Shown one piece after another: positions 7,470 to 14,129 of a stretch of DNA of 14,952 bases (its first letter is position 1; each line of letters opens with the position of its first letter). The DNA is from an uncultured Eubacteriales bacterium. GTDB taxonomy: Bacteria > Bacillota > Clostridia > Peptostreptococcales > Anaerovoracaceae. Below the pieces are notes generated by a model. That model searched no databases and was not told the origin of the DNA. It saw only the letters and a list, made by a program, of their open reading frames with translations. The stretch covers positions 1-14,952 of the forward strand of contig CAJLHL010000058.1 of assembly GCA_905206455.1 (NCBI GenBank). The letters run 5' to 3'. Both the position numbers and the translations under genes were made by a program.

Positions 7470-8030
7470 ATGAAGAAATCATTAATTCTCAAACTCGTAT
7501 TGACAGCAGTACTGGTATTTACCTTTACCGGATGCGGCAGCGATCAGGAAGTCGATTCCTCATCGTCAGATGCTAATATTCAGGAGGAATTGAGCGCGGA
7601 GACACCGGATGACGGGATGAGCGCAGATAAGGAAGACGTCTCCGGAACGCCGGATCAGGACAAAGAGGACACTTCGTCTGCAGCGTCTTCCGGCGGTGCG
7701 GATAAGACATTGAAACCGGCAGATTCCGATGCGAAGCCTTCGGGAGGCTCAAACAATTCCGCAGATACGGGAAATACCGGGAATTCCGGTTCGGACTCCG
7801 GAAATACAAATTCTGATGCCGGTGCCGCCAAGGTACCTTCCAAATCCACCGCGCAGTCTTATATCGGAAAGAGCGCATCTTCTCTGATCGCTGCGATAGG
7901 AGCCCCTTCTGCCGCTCAGTATTCGCCGAGCTGCATGGGCGACGGCGAAGACGGGCAGTTAAGCTACAGCGGTTTTACTGTATATACATACAGGGAGAAC
8001 GGACAGGAGAAGGTAGTCGACGTTGAATAA
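7470..8030 (+). CDS. Lipoprotein of unknown function with a low-complexity linker
   Basis: This is a 186-residue predicted lipoprotein: a basic N-terminus, a hydrophobic stretch and the lipobox FTGC with Cys22. The ATG at 7470 is preferred over the one at 7458 because GGAGG lies at the right distance only for the former, and it gives a standard signal peptide. Residues about 25-125 are acidic and Ser/Gly/Asn/Asp-rich, probably a flexible spacer through the wall. A short C-terminal domain (about 128-186) has YIGKSASSLIAAIGAPSAAQ, then CMGDGEDGQLSYSGFTVYTY and a VVDVE end. It resembles small uncharacterised domains at the end of clostridial lipoproteins; I cannot give a function. It sits 42 bases after the DHHW gene and overlaps the transporter gene, which suggests a shared operon. 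Confidence 0.85.
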   Translation: MKKSLILKLVLTAVLVFTFTGCGSDQEVDSSSSDANIQEELSAETPDDGMSADKEDVSGTPDQDKEDTSSAASSGGADKTLKPADSDAKPSGGSNNSADTGNTGNSGSDSGNTNSDAGAAKVPSKSTAQSYIGKSASSLIAAIGAPSAAQYSPSCMGDGEDGQLSYSGFTVYTYRENGQEKVVDVE

Positions 8031-8991
8031 TCAGGGATCCAGTAATATTAAAGGTCCGGTTCTTCTCCTGCTCACAGCATTTATCTGGGGTACGGCTTTC
8101 GTAGCTCAGAGCGTAGGGACCGAATATATGGGACCGTTTACTTTCAATATGTCAAGATCGCTTCTGGCAGGGCTTTTTCTGCTGCCGGTGATCGCAGTTT
8201 TTCGGAGAGCTGGCGGAAGCAGAACGAAGGACTCTGTCTCCGGGCAGGAAGCGCCGGAGAGCCGGGGAGCGCAGCGAAAGACTCTCCTGACCGGAGGTGT
8301 TTCCTGCGGTGTGATACTGTTTATATCCAGCAATCTGCAGCAGATCGGTATTCAGTACACGACGGTGGGAAAGGCCGGATTTATCACAGCGATGTATATC
8401 ATTCTGGTTCCTGTCCTTTCCCTGTTTCTGCATAAGAAGGCGGGGATAAAGCTCTGGATCAGCGTTGTCGTCGCTGTCGCGGGATTGTATCTGCTGTGTA
8501 TGAGCGGCGGGGGATTTTCCGTTAACAAAGGAGATGTTATCATTTTCCTTTGCGCAATCGCCTTTTCCGTTCACATTCTGACGATATCTTATTTTTCTCC
8601 GAAGACGAACGGCGTCAGAATGTCCTGTATCCAGTTTTGGACCTCTGCGGTGCTGTCGGCTGTCTTTATGGCAGTCTTTGAGAAGCCGGATTTCGGCGCG
8701 GTACTCGATGCATGGCTGCCTGTATGCTATGCGGGAATTTTTTCCAGCGGCGTGGCATATACCCTTCAGATCGTAGGGCAGAGAGAAATGAATCCTACGG
8801 TAGCCTCTCTTATCCTGAGTCTGGAGTCTGTAATCTCTGCTGTCGCCGGCTGGGTGATTCTTCGTGAGGTCATGAGTCCGAGAGAAATTTTTGGGTGCAT
8901 ATTGATGTTTGCAGCTATCATTCTGGCTCAGCTTCCCGACCGAAAGCCGAAAAATTGTCATTTATCCGTCGGAAAAACAGAAATAGAGTGA
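8023..8991 (+). CDS. EamA-family (DMT superfamily) transporter
   Basis: This is a 322-residue membrane protein with the two-repeat, ten-helix pattern of EamA transporters. The first repeat starts with LLLLTAFIWGTAFVAQ; the second ends with the typical ASLILSLESVISAVAGWVILRE and a last helix around ILMFAAIILAQL. A hydrophilic Arg/Lys/Glu-rich loop (about 60-88) interrupts the first repeat. The start is a TTG at 8023 with GAAGG about 9 bases upstream. The next ATG would remove the first helix, so TTG is preferred. It overlaps the lipoprotein's last codons by 8 bases in another frame, suggesting translational coupling. Members export amino acids, metabolites or other small molecules; the substrate here is unknown, and a link to the acylation genes is inferred only from position. 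Confidence 0.9.
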   Translation: MNNQGSSNIKGPVLLLLTAFIWGTAFVAQSVGTEYMGPFTFNMSRSLLAGLFLLPVIAVFRRAGGSRTKDSVSGQEAPESRGAQRKTLLTGGVSCGVILFISSNLQQIGIQYTTVGKAGFITAMYIILVPVLSLFLHKKAGIKLWISVVVAVAGLYLLCMSGGGFSVNKGDVIIFLCAIAFSVHILTISYFSPKTNGVRMSCIQFWTSAVLSAVFMAVFEKPDFGAVLDAWLPVCYAGIFSSGVAYTLQIVGQREMNPTVASLILSLESVISAVAGWVILREVMSPREIFGCILMFAAIILAQLPDRKPKNCHLSVGKTEIE

Positions 8992-9016
8992 TTTTCTCCG
9001 GGCTTTTAAAAATCAC
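8988..9016 (+). other. Perfect inverted repeat across the transporter stop codon
   Basis: GTGATTTT (8988-8995) and AAAATCAC (9009-9016) form an 8-base-pair stem with a 13-base loop that includes the TGA stop. No T-run follows on either strand, so it is not a standard terminator. It may mark the 3' end of the message, with readthrough stopped at 9124-9171. Confidence 0.4.
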
Positions 9017-9036
9017 AGGGGGAAATAATTTACCTG

Positions 9037-9065
9037 TTGACGTGAGTGAAATGAAGTTTTATAAT
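9037..9065 (+). promoter_or_regulatory. Strong sigma-A-type promoter upstream of the ABC importer operon
   Basis: TTGACG (9037-9042), exactly 17 bases, and a perfect TATAAT (9060-9065) form one of the best promoters in the window. Transcription should begin near 9072. The transcript meets a terminator after about 100 bases with no gene in between. Confidence 0.8.
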
Positions 9066-9071
9066 AGATAC

Positions 9072-9171
9072 AAAATTAAATGTAAGAGAAGACAGAACGG
9101 ACGGTAATCTGACCGGGGATTTTAACGCCTGTCTCCTGCTTGTTTCGATCAGCAGCAGGCGTTTTATTTTT
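9072..9171 (+). ncRNA. Short structured leader RNA (attenuator or small RNA) before the ABC importer
   Basis: This is a transcript of about 100 bases defined by a strong promoter and an intrinsic terminator. Before the terminator, AGACAG (9090-9095) can pair with CTGTCT (9129-9134), enclosing a small hairpin CGGT (9102-9105)/ACCG (9112-9115) with a 6-base loop. The 3' strand of the first helix shares CTG (9129-9131) with the 5' strand of the terminator, so the two folds compete, as in an attenuator. I see no T-box sequence and recognise no known riboswitch. A free-standing small RNA is the alternative. The importer starts about 110 bases beyond, with no better promoter in between. Confidence 0.45.
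9124..9171 (+). terminator. Rho-independent terminator upstream of the ABC importer operon
   Basis: AACGCCTG (9124-9131) pairs with CAGGCGTT (9156-9163). Inside, CTGCT (9136-9140) pairs with AGCAG (9151-9155) after a 4-base bulge. The tail is TTTTATTTTT up to 9171. It would end transcripts from the promoter at 9037-9065 and any readthrough from the EamA gene. Confidence 0.85.
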
Positions 9172-9282
9172 GCCTCTCTGCTTTATCGCATAACAGTAAA
9201 ATAGTGAAATCATATTTTCTGGATACGGTAAATAGAACCACATTTAGTTTTGGGATATTACGTTTAAGGAAAGGTGAAAGGC

Positions 9283-10287
9283 ATGAAAAAGACAACAAAA
9301 ATTACAGCCGTCTTGATGGTGATGGCAATGCTTCTGACAGCTCTGGCAGGCTGCGGCAATTCTTCTGACGATAAGGGCGGTTCCGCGGATACCGGAAATG
9401 CAGATGTTTACCACGTAGGTATCGTTCAGCAGCTGGAACATCCTGCGCTCGATGAGGCGACAAAGGGCTTTCAGCAGGCGCTGACCGACAAACTCGGTAA
9501 GGACGGTGTGGAATTCGATCTGCAGAATGCTCAGAATGAAGCTGCGAACTGCGCTACGATCAGCCAGGGATTCGTCTCTTCTAATGTGGATTTAATCATG
9601 GCAAATGCGACGACTGCGTTACAGTCAGCATCTCAAGCTACAAGCGAAATTCCTATCGTGGCCACCAGCATCACGGATTATGCTACCGCATTAAATATAG
9701 AGGACTGGAAAGGTGTTTCAGGTACGAATATTACAGGCACTTCTGACCTGGCTCCGCTGGAACAGCAGGTGGCCATGATTACAGAACTCGTGCCTGAGGC
9801 AAAACAGATCGGACTTCTGTACTGCTCCGCAGAACCGAATTCTGTATATCAGATCAAGGAAGTAGAAAAATATCTCGATGAAAAAGGTCTCAAATACACC
9901 GAATACGCTGCGGCTGATTCCAACGAAATTCAGGCGGTAACGACAAAAGCGGTCAGCGAATCCGACTGCATCTATATTCCTACCGATAATACGATGGCTC
10001 AGAATACCGAAGCGATCAATAATGTGGCACAGCCTGCGAAGGTTCCTGTAATTGCCGGTGAGGAAGGTATCTGCAAGGGATGCGGTATCGCTACACTGAC
10101 GATCAGCTATTATGATATCGGTTATGAAGCAGGTCTCTTGGCTTATGATATTCTCGTAAACGGTGCAGATCCTGCAACGATGGAAATTAAAACAGCGGAA
10201 AATGTAACGAAGAAATATAATAAGACGATCTGCGACGCTCTGGGTATCACTATCCCTGACGGTTATGAGGCGATCACAGAAGAATAA
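9283..10287 (+). CDS. ABC transporter substrate-binding lipoprotein (PF04392 type, TrpX-like)
   Basis: This is an extracellular binding protein of 334 residues anchored by lipid: signal peptide with lipobox LAGC and Cys24. The mature protein begins with GIVQQLEHPALDEATKGFQQAL, typical of the ABC_sub_bind family whose operons are often annotated as tryptophan/tyrosine uptake. Later landmarks are NANATTALQSA, PIVATSITDYATAL, SEPNSVYQIKEVEKYL, YIPTDNTMAQN and AGEEGICKGCGIATLTISYYD, all usual for the family. The ATG at 9283 is chosen with AAGGAAAGG upstream; a GTG at 9274 would overlap that RBS and add only three residues. It is the first gene of an importer operon with the permease and ATPase. 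Aromatic amino acids are the best-known ligands of relatives, but the true ligand is not proven. Confidence 0.9.
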   Translation: MKKTTKITAVLMVMAMLLTALAGCGNSSDDKGGSADTGNADVYHVGIVQQLEHPALDEATKGFQQALTDKLGKDGVEFDLQNAQNEAANCATISQGFVSSNVDLIMANATTALQSASQATSEIPIVATSITDYATALNIEDWKGVSGTNITGTSDLAPLEQQVAMITELVPEAKQIGLLYCSAEPNSVYQIKEVEKYLDEKGLKYTEYAAADSNEIQAVTTKAVSESDCIYIPTDNTMAQNTEAINNVAQPAKVPVIAGEEGICKGCGIATLTISYYDIGYEAGLLAYDILVNGADPATMEIKTAENVTKKYNKTICDALGITIPDGYEAITEE

Positions 10288-10326
10288 TTTCAGTAACTCA
10301 TTTACGAATTAAAAACTGAACTGTAG

Positions 10327-10361
10327 CCAGCGGTAAGTAATAATACTTATCGCTGGTTTTT
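10327..10361 (+). terminator. Intercistronic terminator-like hairpin between binding protein and permease genes
   Basis: CCAGCGGTAAGTA (10327-10339) pairs along its whole length with TACTTATCGCTGG (10344-10356), with one G-U pair and a 4-base loop, followed by TTTTT (10357-10361). The permease RBS lies directly after it. Partial termination here would give more binding protein than membrane subunits, the ratio such importers need; it would also protect the upstream message. Confidence 0.75.
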
Positions 10362-10378
10362 GCGACGGAGGAAAAAAT

Positions 10379-11305
10379 ATGCTTGGTCTTGAAATAATGG
10401 ATCTGTTCCGGGCGATGCCGGGATCTGTGGCACAGGGACTGATCTGGGGCATTATGGCCATCGGGGTATACATAACATTCAGAATTCTTGATTTTGCGGA
10501 TCTTACAGTAGACGGCTCTCTCGGTCTCGGGGGCGCGGTAGCGGTCATGCTCATACTGGCAGGATTTCCGCCGTATCTCGTACTTATCATTTCATTTATA
10601 TCAGGGCTCCTGGCCGGTCTGGTCACGGGCCTGCTTCATACTCTTTTGGGAATTCCGGATATCCTGGCGGGGATTCTGACGCAGATCGCTCTGTATTCCG
10701 TCAACCTGAACATAATGAGCAAGGCAAATCAGGCAGTCAGTGTCGATCGTTTCGATCTGGTCGTCTCTCTGAGATATATTTCGCAGGCTATCGTTGTGGG
10801 AGCGATATTCCTGATCGTTATTATCGCTCTTTTGTACTGGTTTTTTGGAACAGAGCAGGGCTTTACGATCCGGGCTACCGGCTGCAATCAGGAAATGGCG
10901 AGAGCACAGGGAATCAGTACGAATAAAGCCAAAGTGGTGGGCCTGGCGCTGGGAAACGGCTTGGTGGGTCTTTCCGGAGCTCTGGTGGCGCAGTATTCCG
11001 GCAACGCAGACGTAAATATGGGCCGCGGCGCTATCGTTATCGGTCTCGCGGCGGTCATCATCGGCGAAGTTATCGGAAATGCTGTCTTCCGAAAGAGAAT
11101 GAACTTCGCGCTGAAGCTGTTTTTTGCGGCGATGGGAGCGGTTATTTACTATCTGGTCATTACGTTTGTGCTCTGGATCGGTCTGTCCTCACAGAATCTC
11201 AAGCTTTTCTCCGCGATTGTCGTAGCCGTTTTCCTGGCGGTTCCGTATCTGAAAAGCAAGTACAGCACGTCTTTTATGAAGGCTGCGAAGAAAGGAGCGG
11301 AATAA
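10379..11305 (+). CDS. ABC transporter permease (TrpY-like, branched-chain-permease fold)
   Basis: This is a 308-residue membrane subunit with about eight hydrophobic segments, forming the channel of the importer. It has family landmarks GLIWGIMAIGVYITFRILDF (20-39) followed by ADLTVDGSLGLGGAV, then HTLLGIPDILAGILTQIALY (86-105). The cytoplasmic loop has IRATGCNQEMARAQGIS, which contacts the ATPase. GNADVNMGRGAIVIGLAAVIIGE completes the pattern shared with BPD_transp_2 (LivH-type) permeases. GGAGG 7 bases before the ATG supports the start. The stop is one base from the ATPase start, so the two subunits are translated together. Specificity follows the binding protein. Confidence 0.92.
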   Translation: MLGLEIMDLFRAMPGSVAQGLIWGIMAIGVYITFRILDFADLTVDGSLGLGGAVAVMLILAGFPPYLVLIISFISGLLAGLVTGLLHTLLGIPDILAGILTQIALYSVNLNIMSKANQAVSVDRFDLVVSLRYISQAIVVGAIFLIVIIALLYWFFGTEQGFTIRATGCNQEMARAQGISTNKAKVVGLALGNGLVGLSGALVAQYSGNADVNMGRGAIVIGLAAVIIGEVIGNAVFRKRMNFALKLFFAAMGAVIYYLVITFVLWIGLSSQNLKLFSAIVVAVFLAVPYLKSKYSTSFMKAAKKGAE

Positions 11306-11306
11306 G

Positions 11307-12104
11307 ATGCTGGAGATCAAGAATATCTATAAAACTTTTAACAAAGGTACCGTAAATGAAAAAAAGGCGCTCAACGGGGTTTCCTTTACTCTCAACGACG
11401 GTGATTTTGTCACCGTAATCGGGGGAAACGGCGCCGGGAAATCTACGACACTCAACGCTGTAGCAGGAGTATGGCCGGTGGATTCCGGTTCGATTATCAT
11501 CGACGGCATCAATGTCACAGGCCTGCCGGAGCATAAGCGCGCGAAGTATCTGGGGCGGGTCTTTCAGGATCCGATGACGGGAACCGCCGCCACTATGGAG
11601 ATACAGGAAAATCTGGCTCTTGCCGTAAGGCGCGGAAAGCGCAGAGGGCTCCGTTGGGGAATTACAAAAAAAGAGCGGGAACAGTTTAAAGAGCTGCTCA
11701 AGCAGCTGGATCTCGGCCTGGAGGAGAGAATGACTTCCAAGGTCGGGCTTCTGTCCGGAGGGCAGCGGCAGGCGCTCACTCTGCTCATGGCGACGATTCA
11801 GAAACCGAATCTTCTCCTGTTAGACGAACATACAGCGGCGCTGGATCCTAAGACCGCGGCGAAAGTGCTGGAGATTTCGGAGAAAATTATCGCGGAAAAT
11901 CATCTGACCTGTATGATGGTGACCCATAACATGAATGACGCTATCGCTTATGGCAACCGTCTGATTATGATGAATGAAGGCAAAGTGATTCTCGATATCG
12001 GTGAAGAGGAAAAAAAGAAGCTGACTGTGGAAGATCTGCTTGAAAAATTCGAACAGGTCAGCGGTGAAAAGTTTGCCAACGACAAGGCTCTGTTGTCTCT
12101 GTAA
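11307..12104 (+). CDS. ABC transporter ATP-binding protein (TrpZ-like)
   Basis: This is a cytoplasmic ATPase subunit of 265 residues that powers the importer. Walker A is GGNGAGKST (39-47), the Q-loop is Gln87 in VFQDP, the signature is LLSGGQRQ (148-155), Walker B is LLLLDEH with catalytic Glu174, and the switch histidine is His207 in VTHNM. All motifs are intact. DEHTAALDPKTA (173-184) is characteristic of the ATPases that accompany PF04392 binding proteins. The RBS AAGGAG lies within the end of the permease gene. It is the last gene of the operon, closed by the terminator at 12141-12175. Confidence 0.95.
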   Translation: MLEIKNIYKTFNKGTVNEKKALNGVSFTLNDGDFVTVIGGNGAGKSTTLNAVAGVWPVDSGSIIIDGINVTGLPEHKRAKYLGRVFQDPMTGTAATMEIQENLALAVRRGKRRGLRWGITKKEREQFKELLKQLDLGLEERMTSKVGLLSGGQRQALTLLMATIQKPNLLLLDEHTAALDPKTAAKVLEISEKIIAENHLTCMMVTHNMNDAIAYGNRLIMMNEGKVILDIGEEEKKKLTVEDLLEKFEQVSGEKFANDKALLSL

Positions 12105-12140
12105 GAAGAAGCCTTCTTAAGTAGAATATAGAAAAAAATG

Positions 12141-12175
12141 AAACGTGCAGAGGAGAGGATCATCTGCACGTTTTT
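12141..12175 (+). terminator. Rho-independent terminator of the ABC importer operon
   Basis: AAACGTGCAGA (12141-12151) pairs perfectly with TCTGCACGTTT (12163-12173), with an 11-base loop and T-run to 12175. It is 36 bases after the ATPase stop. The following 12176-12338 is AT-rich and holds no ORF or repeat that I can support. Confidence 0.92.
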
Positions 12176-12338
12176 CTGATTTATCAACTTGATTATGGAC
12201 TTATGTTCAGAATTAAATCATATGAGAGAGCGAATAAAAAGAAAAAACAAAAATAAATAATGAAAATTTGTGAAATACCGATAAAAATTCAGTACGATGT
12301 TCAAAAAATGTATTTTAGTATGCGAAATTGAATTTGCT

Positions 12339-12368
12339 TCTACACAAAGGCGGAATTGGGAGTATAAT
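12339..12368 (+). promoter_or_regulatory. Probable promoter of gdhA
   Basis: A perfect TATAAT at 12363-12368 is preceded, after 18 bases, by TCTACA (12339-12344), which matches 4 of 6 consensus -35 bases. Initiation near 12375 would leave a leader of about 80 bases. A strong -10 with a weak -35 suggests an activator could be involved, but no operator was recognised. Confidence 0.55.
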
Positions 12369-12383
12369 GAAACTGTGCCGAGG

Positions 12384-12416
12384 CTGACGGTTGATTTTCA
12401 ACTGAAAAGACGTCAG
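12384..12416 (+). promoter_or_regulatory. Leader hairpin upstream of gdhA
   Basis: CTGACG (12384-12389) pairs with CGTCAG (12411-12416). Directly inside, GTTGA (12390-12394) pairs with TCAAC (12398-12402) around a TTT loop, leaving an 8-base A-rich bulge (12403-12410). It lies in the predicted untranslated leader, 40 bases before the start codon, with no U-run. A stability or protein-binding role is possible. Confidence 0.35.
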
Positions 12417-12456
12417 ATCGAGACTGCGAATATTAACATGAAAAGGAGACAACAAT

Positions 12457-13800
12457 ATGGCACTCACTAATACATATCTTAAAGGTGTTTATGACGGACT
12501 TGCAGAACGTTATCCATATCAGCCCGAATATCTGCAGGCGGTCTTTGAGGTTCTCGAATCTCTGCAGCCGCTGGTAGAAAAGGATCCGAAATATGAAAAA
12601 AATGCTGTGATCGAACGTATCGTCGAACCGGAAAGATTGATCCAGTTTAAAGTGGTATGGGAAGATGACAAAGGAGATATACAGGTAAACAGAGGTTACC
12701 GCGTACAGTTTAATTCTGCGATCGGACCTTATAAGGGCGGTCTTCGTTTCCATCCGAGTGTAAACGCGTCCATTCTGAAATTCCTGGGGTTTGAGCAGAT
12801 CTTTAAGAATTCTCTGACCGGTCTGCCTATGGGCGGAGGTAAAGGGGGATCCGATTTTGACCCGAAAGGGAAATCGGATGCCGAGGTGATGCGGTTCTGT
12901 CAGGCGTTTATGACAGAACTCTCTAAGCACATCGGAGCAGATACAGACGTTCCGGCCGGCGATATCGGTGTAGGTGCCCGCGAAATCGGTTATATGTTCG
13001 GGCAGTATAAGAAATTGAAGAATGAATTTACCGGCGTACTCACCGGCAAAGGGCTTGAATGGGGCGGCTCATTGGCCCGTACGGAAGCCACAGGCTACGG
13101 TCTCTGTTATTATACCGATGAGATGCTCAAGGCAAACGGCAGTTCTTTTGAAGGCAAGACAGTCGTGATTTCCGGCAGCGGAAACGTTGCGATTTATGCA
13201 AATCAAAAAGCGACGCAGCTGGGCGGCAGAGTGGTTGCAATGAGTGATTCCAGCGGCTATATCGTGGATGAAAACGGAATTGATTATAAGGTAATCAAAG
13301 AGATCAAAGAGGTAAAGAGAGCGAGAATCAAGACTTATCTCGATTACGTCCCGACGGCAAAATATGTGGAAGGAAGTACCGGCATCTGGAATGTTGCCTG
13401 TGATATCGCACTTCCTTGCGCGACTCAGAATGAGCTGGACGGAGCTTCCGCTGAGATTCTCATCAAAAACGGTGTAAAAGCTGTAGCAGAGGGTGCGAAT
13501 ATGCCTTCTACCCCGGAAGCAGTAGCGGCTTTCCATAAAGCCGGCGTTCTCTTCGCTCCGGCGAAAGCTTCCAATGCCGGAGGCGTAGCGACATCTGGTC
13601 TCGAAATGTCTCAGAACAGCATCCGCCTCTCCTGGACATTCGAAGAAACAGATGAAAAACTGCACGATATTATGAGAAATATCTACAGGAACTGCGCTGA
13701 GGCTGCAAAAGAAGTCGGCTGTGAAGGTGATCTGGTAGTAGGCGCCAATGTAGCAGGTTTTAAAAAGGTAGCGGAAGCCATGATTGCCCAGGGTCTCTAA
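12457..13800 (+). CDS. gdhA: Glutamate dehydrogenase, hexameric, probably NADP-dependent
   Basis: This enzyme interconverts 2-oxoglutarate plus ammonium and glutamate, linking nitrogen assimilation or amino-acid fermentation to carbon metabolism. The 447 residues match the short hexameric bacterial/fungal class. Substrate-binding PYKGGLRFHP (91-100), PMGGGKGG with catalytic Lys129, and DVPAGDIG with Asp169 are all present. The Rossmann domain has SGSGNVA (239-245). The segment AMSDSSGYI after the second strand resembles the SDSSG of NADP-specific E. coli GdhA, which lacks the acidic residue favouring NAD; coenzyme choice is therefore inferred. AAAGGAG about 8 bases upstream supports the start. 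It is monocistronic as far as can be seen, with its own promoter. Confidence 0.97.
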   Translation: MALTNTYLKGVYDGLAERYPYQPEYLQAVFEVLESLQPLVEKDPKYEKNAVIERIVEPERLIQFKVVWEDDKGDIQVNRGYRVQFNSAIGPYKGGLRFHPSVNASILKFLGFEQIFKNSLTGLPMGGGKGGSDFDPKGKSDAEVMRFCQAFMTELSKHIGADTDVPAGDIGVGAREIGYMFGQYKKLKNEFTGVLTGKGLEWGGSLARTEATGYGLCYYTDEMLKANGSSFEGKTVVISGSGNVAIYANQKATQLGGRVVAMSDSSGYIVDENGIDYKVIKEIKEVKRARIKTYLDYVPTAKYVEGSTGIWNVACDIALPCATQNELDGASAEILIKNGVKAVAEGANMPSTPEAVAAFHKAGVLFAPAKASNAGGVATSGLEMSQNSIRLSWTFEETDEKLHDIMRNIYRNCAEAAKEVGCEGDLVVGANVAGFKKVAEAMIAQGL

Positions 13801-14054
13801 AGAGAATTCTTAATATCCTTCGCCGGACACGGATTTTGCAAGACGAATAATCAAAGCATCTTAAGGATGGATGGTGTTTGGAAATTGCCGTTTCATCGAA
13901 GAAAGATCCGGCGGAAAAGCGGTAAAAGATTCTGAGGAGACGGCACGGTACATATATATTTAAGAAGACACAAAATGCGGCAGAGAAGATACAAATGAAA
14001 TGATTTGTAGTTTTTGCTGTAAATTTAAGATAGAAAAATTTTATCGGAATTTCG
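13801..14054 (+). other. Long gap after gdhA with a long-range inverted repeat
   Basis: No terminator follows gdhA directly. TTCGCCGGA (13819-13827) can pair over about 80 bases with TCCGGCGGA (13907-13915), including one G-U. A competing pair is ATCCTT (13815-13820) with AAGGAT (13863-13868), which uses part of the same strand. A 30-codon ORF starts at 13871 (ATG after AAGG, only 4 bases away) and ends at 13963; it could be chance. The first terminator is at 14055-14084. Possible explanations are a structured 3' untranslated region, a small RNA, or the leader of the transaldolase gene. I found no good promoter here. Confidence 0.35.
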
Positions 14055-14084
14055 GGGCGGGCGGCATTGCTGTCCGCTCTTTTT
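14055..14084 (+). terminator. Rho-independent terminator between gdhA and the transaldolase gene
   Basis: GGGCGGGCGGC (14055-14065) pairs with GCTGTCCGCTC (14069-14079) through 11 pairs including three G-U, with an ATT loop, followed by TTTTT (14080-14084). It is about 255 bases after gdhA and only 45 bases before the transaldolase start, with no clear promoter in between. Confidence 0.85.
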
Positions 14085-14129
14085 AAAATATATTGTTGTG
14101 AAATGGTATGAAAAAGGAGGAGAGCAGAG

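Noticed and set aside
8152..8961. 269-codon open frame on the minus strand
   Set aside because: It is antisense to the EamA transporter; the very hydrophilic translation is what the reverse of a membrane protein gives.
8992..9282. T-box riboswitch before the ABC importer
   Set aside because: The conserved T-box antiterminator sequence is absent and the leader before the terminator is only about 50 bases.
13069..13665. 198-codon open frame on the minus strand
   Set aside because: It is antisense to gdhA, with no RBS or recognisable domain.
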